Origin: Chryseolinea lacunae
GTDB lineage: Bacteria; Bacteroidota; Bacteroidia; Cytophagales; Cyclobacteriaceae
Direction: 5' to 3'
NCBI RefSeq assembly: GCF_016735595.1
Contig: NZ_JAERRB010000018.1
Span: forward strand, 1 to 64,000
Length of the DNA stretch: 64,000 nt
In this document: one piece after another, positions 17,878 to 25,637 of the stretch
How positions within the stretch are numbered: the stretch's first letter is position 1
Layout of the letters: each line of letters starts with the position of its first letter
Translations under genes and position numbers: made by a program
Notes under the pieces: model-generated
Told to the model about the DNA's origin: nothing
Databases searched by the model: none
Seen by the model: only the letters and a program-made list of their open reading frames with translations

Positions 17878-18174
17878 ATGGTGACATCATTTGGCGAAAC
17901 AATTGTGATGCGTATCGAAGCCGACGTGCAGTGCGTGGCGAAAACCATCGACCAGCTTCACGCCCAGGGCTATGATAGCATTTTTGAATTGATAGGTGAA
18001 AAGCTGCGCTGTCTTCAGACCGGCGACTACTACCTGCCCCGCGATTTGCGCGTTGACGAAATTTTTCGCGTGGAGAAAGGTGTGCTGGGCTATGACGAGT
18101 TCTACATCTATGCACTCAGCGAACCGTTCGCCAACCTTAAGGGCATCTTCTATTGCGCACCGAATTCTGATTAA
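17878..18174 (+). CDS. Small protein of unknown function
   Basis: A 98-residue soluble protein that I do not recognise. It has no signal peptide or membrane helix. It is rich in charged residues (IFELIGEKLRCLQTGDYYLP, then LRVDEIFRVEKG) and looks like a compact alpha/beta fold. An AACCTAA leader motif ends 12 bp before the start. The Hsp70-like gene follows after 65 bp on the same strand and may be co-transcribed. Confidence 0.65.
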   Translation: MVTSFGETIVMRIEADVQCVAKTIDQLHAQGYDSIFELIGEKLRCLQTGDYYLPRDLRVDEIFRVEKGVLGYDEFYIYALSEPFANLKGIFYCAPNSD

Positions 18175-18239
18175 CATTCATTTTGAAAGTATCGCCACAA
18201 ACGTGAAATTGCGCCCCCATTTTCTCAAACCTCTCTTTT

Positions 18240-19505
18240 ATGGCACTTTCCTGTGGTATAGATTTTGGAACGTCCAATTCCAGTGTGGCGATCGTGAAAG
18301 ACGGCACCGTGGGTCTGGTGCCGGTGGAAGGCGATCATGTGACCACCCCCAGTGCCATCTTCTTTCAACGTCCCAACAACACGGTATACTTTGGTCGCGA
18401 AGCGGTGCAGATGTTTTTCGACCGTGCCGGCGGCCGTTTCATGCGCAGCTTGAAGCGCGTGCTGGGCACACCACTGATGACACAAGGCACGCTGGTGAAC
18501 ACACGGCACATGCAGTTTGGAAAGATTATCGCAGCGTTTTTGCAAAATCTGAAGACCCAGACCGACGTGTTCGCACAACACGATGTGCTGAACGTGGTGA
18601 TGGGCCGCCCCGTGCATTTTGTGGACAACGACGCCGAGGCCGACCGTCGTGCGCAGGAGGAATTGAAGGCCATTGCACAGTCGGTTGGTTTTCGAAATGT
18701 TGAGTTTCAGTTCGAGCCCATTGCCGCAGCGTTTGCTCACGAGGTAAACATTCAGGGCGAGAAGCTGGCCATCGTGGCCGACCTGGGAGGAGGAACATCA
18801 GACTTCACCGTGATCAGGCTTTCGAACCGCTACCTGCGCAAGGCCGACCGCGCGGCCGACATCCTGGCCAGCACGGGCGTGCGCATTGGCGGCAACGACT
18901 TCGACAAAGACCTGAGCTTGTCCATCATCATGCCTGAGATTGGCTATCGCAGCACCTATGGCGAAAAACACCTGGAGGTGCCGCTGCACACGTTTCACCA
19001 GTTGGCCGAATGGAGCAAGGTGAACTTTACGTATACCCCGAAGGTGATCATGCAAACGCGACAAATCCTTCACCAGTCGCACGACCGGAAACGCTACAAG
19101 CGTCTGTTGCAGGTGTTGGAGCAGGAAACAGGACACACGCTTTTGGGGGCGGCCGAGCAAGCTAAAATTTCGCTCACAGGCCAGGCCGAACACCGCGCGG
19201 CATTCGGGTTTATTGAAGACGATTTTTTTGTGAACATCCAGCGTCGTGAGTTCGACGACGCCATCCAATATGAAGTAGACAAAATCACGGCGTCGGCCAC
19301 GCAATGTTTGAACCAGGCCTCAGTGCGTCGGGAAGACATAGACCTCGTGATCCTCACGGGCGGAACTACCGAAGTGCCGCTGGTGCAGGAAGAATTCAGA
19401 CGCATGTTTCCGAAGGCTGCCATTGCCGATGAAAATAAATTGTCGAGCGTGGGGCTTGGGTTGGCCTACGATAGCCAGAATAAATTTGGTGACGGCCAGC
19501 CTTAG
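18240..19505 (+). CDS. yegD: YegD-like Hsp70-family protein
   Basis: A 421-residue protein with an Hsp70/actin-type nucleotide-binding fold and no substrate-binding tail. Motifs: phosphate-1 CGIDFGTSNSSVAIV (residues 5-19), phosphate-2 VADLGGGTSDFTVI (about 179) and the adenosine motif VILTGGTTEVPLV (about 373). Length and architecture match E. coli YegD (450), an uncharacterised DnaK relative. It probably binds and hydrolyses ATP in the cytoplasm; its partner is unknown. No DnaJ or GrpE gene is nearby. Confidence 0.88.
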   Translation: MALSCGIDFGTSNSSVAIVKDGTVGLVPVEGDHVTTPSAIFFQRPNNTVYFGREAVQMFFDRAGGRFMRSLKRVLGTPLMTQGTLVNTRHMQFGKIIAAFLQNLKTQTDVFAQHDVLNVVMGRPVHFVDNDAEADRRAQEELKAIAQSVGFRNVEFQFEPIAAAFAHEVNIQGEKLAIVADLGGGTSDFTVIRLSNRYLRKADRAADILASTGVRIGGNDFDKDLSLSIIMPEIGYRSTYGEKHLEVPLHTFHQLAEWSKVNFTYTPKVIMQTRQILHQSHDRKRYKRLLQVLEQETGHTLLGAAEQAKISLTGQAEHRAAFGFIEDDFFVNIQRREFDDAIQYEVDKITASATQCLNQASVRREDIDLVILTGGTTEVPLVQEEFRRMFPKAAIADENKLSSVGLGLAYDSQNKFGDGQP

Positions 19506-19528
19506 CCAGAATCACCAGTTCACAAATA

Positions 19529-19550
19529 AAAACGACAGTTCCGTTTTATA
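19529..19550 (+). terminator. Weak candidate terminator after the Hsp70-like gene
   Basis: AAAACG (19529-19534) pairs with CGTTTT (19542-19547) around a 7-nt loop. The stem is short, and the T-run is mostly part of the stem. Confidence 0.3.
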
Positions 19551-19625
19551 CAATTACGGCCCGGGCATCACGACTTTCTTTGCATAGTAATTTAACCATG
19601 GCGGAAGCCAAAAAAAGTTATAGCT

Positions 19626-20105
19626 ATGAAACGAAACATCGTAACCCTCACACTTCTTGCGCTCACATTCCTGGTCTTTGTCGCTGCGGCACAAACCAGG
19701 AAAGGGCAGAACAATCTGGACGAAGCCCGTCAGGCCATCCTCAAAAGCAATGCTGTCTATTTTGAATCGTTCGTGAAGCATGATCCGCAGATTTTTATCG
19801 ATCGCTACGCCAAAGACTGCTGCATCATGATGCCCAACGCGCCGGCCATGTGTGGCGAAAATGCAGCACGCGATTTTTTCAAGATGGCCTATGAACGATT
19901 TCACCTCCGAAACGGAAAGTTCATCATGACACAAATCTATGGCGACGGCAAAGAGTATGTGACGGAAGAAGGTGTATGGCAATCGATCGACGCCAACAAC
20001 GTAGTCTACGATCACGGCAAATATCTGGTGCTTTGGAAGAAGACCTCCGAAGGCTGGAAAATGTTCAGAGACTCGTTCAGCAGCGACCTTGCACCACAGA
20101 ACTGA
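19626..20105 (+). CDS. Secreted NTF2-like (SnoaL/DUF4440) protein
   Basis: A 159-residue protein with an N-terminal signal (TLLALTFLVFVAAAQ) and an NTF2-like cone fold (DEARQAILKSNAVYFESFVK, then WKKTSEGWKMFRDSFSSD). Such proteins range from ketosteroid-isomerase-like enzymes to non-catalytic binding proteins, and no activity can be assigned. It is a clear paralogue of 45370-45819, sharing IYGDGKEYVTEEG-type and LVLWKKT blocks. A terminator follows. Confidence 0.85.
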   Translation: MKRNIVTLTLLALTFLVFVAAAQTRKGQNNLDEARQAILKSNAVYFESFVKHDPQIFIDRYAKDCCIMMPNAPAMCGENAARDFFKMAYERFHLRNGKFIMTQIYGDGKEYVTEEGVWQSIDANNVVYDHGKYLVLWKKTSEGWKMFRDSFSSDLAPQN

Positions 20106-20140
20106 ACTCCATCACTCCGATCACCAAAACTCGTTAAACC

Positions 20141-20164
20141 AATAGCCCCGGGGCTATTTTTTTT
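20141..20164. terminator. Bidirectional intrinsic terminator
   Basis: AATAGCCC/GGGCTATT form an 8-bp stem within an 18-bp palindrome (20141-20158). An eight-base T-run to 20164 follows on the plus strand. It lies between the convergent NTF2-like and amidase genes. Confidence 0.85.
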
Positions 20165-20186
20165 GTTGAGAATATTGTCGAACAAC

Positions 20187-21422
20187 TTAAGCAACAGGAT
20201 GCTTCTCCCCGAACGCCGTTGCGTTTTGAAATTGATGTGCCAGTTGCAATACGACCAGTTCGTTCCAGTGTCGGCTCACCATCTGCAACCCCAAGGGCAA
20301 ACCGTTTGTGTCGAAGCCGCCGGGAATGCTGATGGCCGGAATGCCATAGTAGTTGGCGAAGGCAGTGTTTTCGGGTGATAGTGCCTGTGAATTTTCTGAC
20401 GCATCAGCCACGGTGAGGGTAGGCGTTGGTGTGGTGGGCAACACCAGAATATCGATGTCGGAAAATAGTGTTGAATCGATGGTAGCTCTGTCGGCTTCAA
20501 TATTGCGGATGCCCTGCTGCAGATCGCCAAAGGGAACAGCGATGTGTTGCAACGTATGCCCCAGACTACGCAATGTAGCCACGGCATTTTCAAACGCGGT
20601 CGCCACATCGGGCTCGGCTATGAAATTGTTGCCTATGCCAATGCGAAACGTTTGAGGTGATGCCACCAGTGTAGCAAATCTTTTTGGTTTTGGGTGGTCG
20701 TTTGCTGCCAGAACATCCAGCAGAAGGGCCGTTTCTGAAACATTTCGCGTGGTGATGCCGGCATGGCTCAGCCACAAAATCATTTCGTCGGGTGGTTGTT
20801 CGCCTTCCAGGATACCCTTCACGCTGGTGCGATTGTATGTTCCTTTAAAACCCACCACGCCACAGCAGGCCGCGGGCAATCTGCAGGAGCCAATGGCATC
20901 GGTATCGAACGTGGCATAACAAAGACCACTGGCCACGGCCACCGCCGAGCCCGACGATGAGCCACCGGGAATGTAGGCGGCATTCCAAGGATTGTGCGCG
21001 GCACCAAAAAAACTTTCAAGACCTGTGGTGCCCATGCCCAGTTGGTGCATGTTTGTTTTGCCAATGATGATGGCACCGGCGGCTTTGAGTTTGGCGACGC
21101 CGTCGGCATCGTTTTTGGGAATGCGTTGTTGAAAATAGTTGAACGCCGCGGTTGTTCGAATGCCGGCCGTGTCATAAAAATCTTTGATGCCCACGGGAAT
21201 GCCGTGCAACGGACCCCGCCAGGCGCCGACTTTGATCTCTGCTTCGGCAAGCTTTGCCTGCGTCAGCGCCTGCTCTTCCGTGACCGTGATGAAGGCGTTG
21301 AGTTTTTTGTGTTCACGAATGCGCGCCAGGCAATGCTTCACAACATCGACAGGAGAAATTTTCTGATCTCGAATTTGTGCGCTGAGGTCGCCTATGCTGG
21401 TGTAGTGGAGAGGAGAAGTCAT
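20187..21422 (-). CDS. Amidase-signature family hydrolase
   Basis: A 411-residue amidase. Catalytic Lys in GIPVGIKDFYDTAG, the cis-Ser in GGSSSGSAVAVA and the nucleophile Ser in DAIGSCRLPAA are all present, giving the Ser-Ser-Lys triad. The usual GGSIR is here AIGSCR. ATG 21422 is preferred. The frame extends to a TTG at 21530 that overlaps the upstream AraC gene and would add a hydrophobic stretch (VGFVLFFNVIALLLYGE), so a membrane-anchored form cannot be excluded. Substrate unknown; it could be a general amide hydrolase or glutamyl-tRNA amidotransferase-like. It lies downstream of the AraC gene on the same strand, which may control it. Confidence 0.88.
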   Translation of the reverse strand: MTSPLHYTSIGDLSAQIRDQKISPVDVVKHCLARIREHKKLNAFITVTEEQALTQAKLAEAEIKVGAWRGPLHGIPVGIKDFYDTAGIRTTAAFNYFQQRIPKNDADGVAKLKAAGAIIIGKTNMHQLGMGTTGLESFFGAAHNPWNAAYIPGGSSSGSAVAVASGLCYATFDTDAIGSCRLPAACCGVVGFKGTYNRTSVKGILEGEQPPDEMILWLSHAGITTRNVSETALLLDVLAANDHPKPKRFATLVASPQTFRIGIGNNFIAEPDVATAFENAVATLRSLGHTLQHIAVPFGDLQQGIRNIEADRATIDSTLFSDIDILVLPTTPTPTLTVADASENSQALSPENTAFANYYGIPAISIPGGFDTNGLPLGLQMVSRHWNELVVLQLAHQFQNATAFGEKHPVA

Positions 21423-21517
21423 AGCGTCGGGTGTTAATTGTTTTTCGAATGTCTTTGTTTCACCGTAAAGCAACAGCGCGATCACGTTAAAAAATAGAAC
21501 GAACCCGACACGGCGGT

Positions 21518-22303
21518 TTATTGTCGCCAAAAAACGCTGGCCACTTCTTTTGGCGAAAGATTGGTGAATTCGCGGAACACGCGGCCCAGGTGACTTTGAT
21601 CGGCATAGCCGTTTTCGTAGGCCACATCGCTGAGCCTTGTAAATTTTTTCTGACGGATCTGTTGAAAGGCGTTGTGAAACTGGCAGACTTTGCTGAACAC
21701 CTTTGGTGCCAGGCCTACATGCGTTTCGAACAACCTTTGAAACGTGCGCTCCGAAATAGACATCTCCGTTTGAATTTGGGCAAGCGGCACAAGTCCGTTC
21801 GAACGTTTGATGATTTGTGTGGCGAAATGAATGGCAGGATTAACATCGAGGTAGCGACGTTCCGAAAGCTTCAGCACAAAAGCATCCAGAAGCGCCAGTC
21901 GTTTTTCCAGCGAGTGTTCATTCAACAGTTGTTCCTTCAAACTTAATTGTCGCGCAGGAGCGAGGCCGCTAAGGTCAATGCTCATGTCTTTTACATCAGC
22001 AGCATGAAATCCAAAAAAGGTGTGAAGCAGATGGGGATGCAGAAAATAGGCAATCACGGTGAGATGCCCGGAGATGAGCAAATTGAAGGGCCTGATGTTC
22101 TGACCATACAACACCAGGTTGTTGATGCGGTTTGGGATGCCGCCAGCGGTGTGATGGTCTGTGGTTTGAAAAACGATGCTCGGCAAACCTTTTGCAATGA
22201 GGGGCAACACCATGTCGTTCGCGAGTTGCCCGTCGTGAAGCACTACGATGTCGCTTATGAAAGCGGCGACAGAAGGATGAGGCCGGAAGGATTGCATTTT
22301 CAT
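21518..22303 (-). CDS. AraC-family regulator (DUF6597 type)
   Basis: A 261-residue protein. The N-terminal domain (1-150) is of the DUF6597 type that precedes many Bacteroidota AraC regulators (FRPHPSVAAFISDIVVLHDG). The C-terminal HTH pair includes SISERTFQRLFETHVGL and ENGYADQSHLGRVFREFTNL. The amidase gene follows 95 bp downstream on the same strand, so the pair may form one transcription unit. Confidence 0.9.
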   Translation of the reverse strand: MKMQSFRPHPSVAAFISDIVVLHDGQLANDMVLPLIAKGLPSIVFQTTDHHTAGGIPNRINNLVLYGQNIRPFNLLISGHLTVIAYFLHPHLLHTFFGFHAADVKDMSIDLSGLAPARQLSLKEQLLNEHSLEKRLALLDAFVLKLSERRYLDVNPAIHFATQIIKRSNGLVPLAQIQTEMSISERTFQRLFETHVGLAPKVFSKVCQFHNAFQQIRQKKFTRLSDVAYENGYADQSHLGRVFREFTNLSPKEVASVFWRQ

Positions 22304-22567
22304 CGTGACCCGAATTGAAGACTAAGGTAAAAAAGACCGACGACATGCCGCAGAACACCAAACCAAAAAGATGTCCCCAGAATGGGTGGTTTGCAATCGA
22401 AACCAGAAGGTGAATTGTTTTGGAAAGCAGATTTAGGAAACCTCGCGTTTGGGTGCATGCACCTATGTCGAGGCGGAAGCAGAATTTTGGTTTTTGTTAC
22501 AAGCGGGGCAAGCAATTGCCTCAAATTCCGGTTTGATGACCTATATTGCAGTACACCAACACACTCT

Positions 22568-23230
22568 ATGGCACCTGGCCCTACCTTGCGACTGGACTTG
22601 CAGATCACCATTGAGAGACTCGTTACGGAATTTGACCGCATTCCCGAAGCGCGTCGGGCCGTGCTGGCTCCGCTGACACGGTTCATTCAGACGAAAGTCG
22701 ACCGCAAGGAGACGGTGTCGCTCAATTTTATCTGCACTCACAATTCAAGAAGAAGTCACATGGCGCAGTTGTGGGCGCAAGCCCTGGCCTATTATTACAA
22801 TGTGCCCCGCGTGGATTGTTTTTCGGGAGGAACAGAAGCCACGGCGTTTCACCCCAATGCAGTACATGCCCTTCAGAAAATTGGATTTGATATTCAGAAA
22901 ATCAACGAAGACATCAACCCGGTCTATGAGGTGAGAATTTCAGAAAACACCACTGCCCAACCGGCATTCTCCAAGACTTACTACGATCCCTTCAACCCAT
23001 CACACGATTTTGCTGCTGTGATGACCTGCTCGAATGCCGACGACGATTGCCCGTTCATCTCAGGCGCTTCCGTCCGCATCGCCGTTCCCTACACCGATCC
23101 CAAAGCATTTGACGGCACGCCCGATGCCTTGGAGAAGTATAGCGAGAAGGCATTGGAGATTGGGCGCGAACTGGCCTACGCATTTTCGCAGGTTGTGCAT
23201 CCCGAAATAAAAGCAGGAAATGGTCAGTGA
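22568..23230 (+). CDS. ArsC-like arsenate reductase / low-molecular-weight phosphatase
   Basis: A 220-residue protein with the LMW-phosphatase fold. The P-loop is CTHNSRR (Cys56-Arg62, the CX5R type). A second cysteine pair, Cys154 and Cys161 in TCSNADDDCP, has the same seven-residue spacing as the redox pair of thioredoxin-coupled ArsC. The general-acid loop is YTDP. Three cysteines favour an arsenate reductase or redox-regulated phosphatase over a plain tyrosine phosphatase. An N-terminal helical extension of about 50 residues precedes the P-loop strand. ATG 22568 is chosen; an upstream start at 22382 would add 62 residues of no clear character. No ars operon genes are adjacent. The stop overlaps the convergent pirin gene by 7 bp. 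Confidence 0.82.
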   Translation: MAPGPTLRLDLQITIERLVTEFDRIPEARRAVLAPLTRFIQTKVDRKETVSLNFICTHNSRRSHMAQLWAQALAYYYNVPRVDCFSGGTEATAFHPNAVHALQKIGFDIQKINEDINPVYEVRISENTTAQPAFSKTYYDPFNPSHDFAAVMTCSNADDDCPFISGASVRIAVPYTDPKAFDGTPDALEKYSEKALEIGRELAYAFSQVVHPEIKAGNGQ

Positions 23231-23934
23231 TTGATTGGCGCTTCGATGATGATGAAGCGCGATTCACGCTCCACGTTGAGGGTTATTGAACTTGCATCCC
23301 ACACACCCACAGCATGCCGCTCGGGCAACGAAATGCCCCCCACAGTCAGCGCACCCGACATCACAAAAATGTAGACACCTTTGTTCACAGGGTTGAGGCT
23401 GTAGTCAAGGGTTTGACCAGCGTCGAAAAAGCCCAGCGAAAGTTTCGCGTTCTGATTGATCCAGCAATGAGCTTGACCCTCTTCATTGCTCACTACCGTA
23501 GTAAGTTTGTTTTTGCGCTTGGCTTCGGGGAAGAAACGTTTCTGATAGCGCGGTGCAATGTTCTGCAACTTGGGTTCGATCCAGATCTGAAGAAAATTCA
23601 CATCGTTGTCGCCCACGTTATGTTCTTCGTGACGCACACCGCTGCCGGCACTCATGATCTGCACCCAGTCTTTCGTGACCACTTCCTTGTAGCCCATGGA
23701 GTCGATGTGATTCATGGACCCGTCGAGCATCACCGAAATGATTTCCATATTGGTGTGTGCATGGAGACCAAAACCATTCTTGGGTTGCACAAAGTCGTCG
23801 TTAAAAACTTTGAGCAGGCCAAAACCCATGCGCGTGGGATTGGCATAGCTCGAAAAGCTGAAGGTGAAATTGCTTTTCAGCCAACCTAAATCCTTGAGAC
23901 CCCGGTCACCGGGCGTATAGAGTTGATGCTTCAT
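23224..23934 (-). CDS. Pirin-family cupin protein
   Basis: A 236-residue bicupin of the pirin family. The metal-site motif HAHTNMEIISVMLDGSMNH and the downstream HEEHN are present, suggesting Fe binding in the N-terminal cupin. Some bacterial pirins have quercetinase activity, others are redox or stress proteins; the role here is open. It belongs to a cluster with YceI, a Crp/Fnr regulator, a ring-cleaving dioxygenase and an esterase, which suggests quinone or electrophile stress. A good TAnnTTTG promoter lies just upstream. Confidence 0.92.
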   Translation of the reverse strand: MKHQLYTPGDRGLKDLGWLKSNFTFSFSSYANPTRMGFGLLKVFNDDFVQPKNGFGLHAHTNMEIISVMLDGSMNHIDSMGYKEVVTKDWVQIMSAGSGVRHEEHNVGDNDVNFLQIWIEPKLQNIAPRYQKRFFPEAKRKNKLTTVVSNEEGQAHCWINQNAKLSLGFFDAGQTLDYSLNPVNKGVYIFVMSGALTVGGISLPERHAVGVWDASSITLNVERESRFIIIEAPINH

Positions 23935-23968
23935 GGTTTTTTATATAGAGATGTGATGAGGGGTGGCA

Positions 23969-23998
23969 CAAAGGTATCACAGTTCTTTCATCGCCAAT
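23969..23998 (-). promoter_or_regulatory. Promoter of the pirin gene
   Basis: On the minus strand, ATTG (23995-23998) is followed after 18 bp by TACCTTTG (23969-23976), an exact TAnnTTTG box. The -7 box ends 34 bp before the pirin start codon. Confidence 0.7.
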
Positions 23999-24083
23999 GA
24001 AAAACTTTGGATGCCTTAGCGGCCTTTTAGAATGAAATGCAAATGACGTGGGGATGTGCTGGGATGCACGCTGTGTGCGGGGC

Positions 24084-24116
24084 AAAAAGCTTCCCGTGAC
24101 CCAAGAGGGCCACGGG
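24084..24116 (-). terminator. Terminator of the yceI gene
   Basis: Read on the minus strand, CCCGTG/CACGGG arms (24111-24116, 24093-24098) with inner CCC/GGG pairs form a hairpin. A TTTTT tract (24084-24088) follows. It lies 9 bp after the yceI stop. Confidence 0.75.
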
Positions 24117-24124
24117 CAAAATGC

Positions 24125-24670
24125 TTACGCTTTTATGAGCTGTATTTCGGCATGGATTTTCACGTCTTCACCTACCAGCACACCGCCTGTTTCGAGGGCT
24201 GCGTTCCAGGTCAGGCCAAAGTCTGTGCGGTTTATTTTTCCGGTCAGTGTGAAGCCGGCCTTTTGGTTGCCCCACGGATCTTTGCCGATGCCACCAAACT
24301 CAACGTCGAGTTTCACGGGCTTCGTCACATCTTTGATGGTGAGGTTGCCTTGGAGCACATACTCATCGCTGCTCTTCTTTTCAACTTTCGTTGATACAAA
24401 TTTAATTTCGGGGAAGGCTTCGGCATTGAAGAAGTCGCCCGACTTCAGGTGGTTGTCGCGATCGGCACTGCCGGTGGAGATGGAGCTCACGGCGGTAGAG
24501 AACGTGATGCCAGCGGTGGTGAAATCGTCACCTTCGGTTTGGGTGTCGACGGCAAATGAACCGAAGGTTCCCGTCACGTTGGCAATCATCATGTGTTTTA
24601 CTTTGAACGTGATTTCGCTATGGGCGGCATCGAGGTTCCATTTGGTTTTTGTTGCGGTAGCTGTTTCCAT
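24125..24670 (-). CDS. yceI: YceI-family lipid-binding protein
   Basis: A 181-residue YceI/lipocalin-like protein (WNLDAAHSEITFKVKHMMI, then IKDVTKPVKLDVEFGG and GFTLTGKINRTDFGLTWN). The family binds isoprenoid chains such as polyprenoids or quinones in a beta-barrel. ATG 24670 is chosen because it follows the promoter properly and starts METATATK. There is no signal peptide, so this copy should be cytoplasmic. Its promoter carries the element shared with the dioxygenase gene at 25638, and the Crp/Fnr gene is divergent from it. Confidence 0.92.
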   Translation of the reverse strand: METATATKTKWNLDAAHSEITFKVKHMMIANVTGTFGSFAVDTQTEGDDFTTAGITFSTAVSSISTGSADRDNHLKSGDFFNAEAFPEIKFVSTKVEKKSSDEYVLQGNLTIKDVTKPVKLDVEFGGIGKDPWGNQKAGFTLTGKINRTDFGLTWNAALETGGVLVGEDVKIHAEIQLIKA

Positions 24671-24701
24671 AAAAATTGATTCTGTTTTTGTTTTGATGAA
24701 A

Positions 24702-24747
24702 CAAAGGTAGGGCGCCCTCAACCCATTTCTCCTTGAACCAGGTTAAG
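24702..24747 (-). promoter_or_regulatory. yceI promoter with shared CTTAACCTGGTTCAAGGA element
   Basis: On the minus strand an 18-bp element (24730-24747) with imperfect dyad symmetry is followed after exactly 20 bp by TACCTTTG (24702-24709). A 17/18 identical element with the same 20-bp spacing precedes the dioxygenase gene. Its centre is near -41, the usual position for activation by Crp/Fnr-type proteins at class II promoters. Confidence 0.7.
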
Positions 24748-24936
24748 ATCGATGATCTGTGCATGAAAAGCCCGGAGATCGACCAACCTTCGTCTGAGGT
24801 CTTCCTTGCAGAGTTGGGATGGACGCTGTGAAGGGCAGCGCACACGGTTGTGCCGGGCAGAATCGGGACAACAAACGTCGTTATCCGAACGCCGGCACAT
24901 AGCCGGAAAAATTGAATTGTTAGTAACTTTACCGGG

Positions 24937-25536
24937 ATGCGTCAGCCGAAAAACACCGATCTCATTTTAAGCAACGTTGCACGTCACATCCGTCTCGACG
25001 ACGAAGAGGAACGTATATTCATTTCGTTTCTTCATCCCAAAACCCTGAAGCGAAAGGAAGTGCAGCTCAAGCAGGGCGACGTGTGCACACACTCGGCCTT
25101 TATTATTGACGGCGCCCTGAAAGGCTACACAGTAGACAAGGAAGGCGGCGAGCACGTCATCAACTTTGCCGTGAGCGATTGGTGGATTGCCGACATGTAT
25201 AGCCTCATCTCTCAAAAGCCGGGCATCCTCACCATCGAAGCCCTGGCCGATTCGGAAGTGTTGTTGCTGGCGAAAGACGATCAGCAGCTGCTCTTTGAAA
25301 AGGTGCCGAAGTTCGAACGGTTTTTCAGGATACTTATAGAGAATTCGCTGGTGGCCAACCAGCAGCGCCTCATCAACAACCTCACGCTGTCGGCCGAAGA
25401 ACGTTATCAGCATTTCATGACGAAGTATCCGTTCATCATGGAGTGCGCTCCTTTACACAGCATTGCTTCTTACCTGGGCATGACGCCGGAATTTCTCAGC
25501 AAGATTCGCCGCCGAATGGCCGGAAGGCTACCGTAG
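24937..25536 (+). CDS. Crp/Fnr-family transcriptional regulator
   Basis: A 199-residue regulator. The cyclic-nucleotide-binding-type domain (about 20-130) contains GDVCTHSAFIIDGALKGYTV. The C-terminus is the short helix-turn-helix seen in Bacteroidota relatives (LHSIASYLGMTPEFLSKIRRR). It lacks an Fnr iron-sulphur cysteine cluster. It lies between the yceI and dioxygenase promoters, both of which carry the shared element, so it is the natural candidate to bind there. Effector unknown. Confidence 0.92.
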   Translation: MRQPKNTDLILSNVARHIRLDDEEERIFISFLHPKTLKRKEVQLKQGDVCTHSAFIIDGALKGYTVDKEGGEHVINFAVSDWWIADMYSLISQKPGILTIEALADSEVLLLAKDDQQLLFEKVPKFERFFRILIENSLVANQQRLINNLTLSAEERYQHFMTKYPFIMECAPLHSIASYLGMTPEFLSKIRRRMAGRLP

Positions 25537-25553
25537 CGCAGCCAAATTTCTTT

Positions 25554-25599
25554 CTTAACCTAGTTCAAGGATTCGGGGCGTCGGGGCCTCCTAGCTTTA
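25554..25599 (+). promoter_or_regulatory. Dioxygenase promoter with shared CTTAACCTAGTTCAAGGA element
   Basis: The element at 25554-25571 differs from the yceI copy at one of 18 bases. After exactly 20 bp comes TAGCTTTA (25592-25599), a one-mismatch TAnnTTTG box. The start codon is 38 bp further on. Confidence 0.7.
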
Positions 25600-25637
25600 C
25601 GTTTATAATCCTGAACCAAACAAAAAAACATTTCTTT

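Noticed and set aside
17606-17884. 92-codon open frame upstream of the small gene at 17878
   Set aside because: It covers the promoter palindrome of the divergent padR gene and has no protein features.
25443-25637. Upstream extension of the ring-cleaving dioxygenase frame
   Set aside because: It overlaps the Crp/Fnr gene in another frame and covers the promoter element; the conserved domain begins at ATG 25638.
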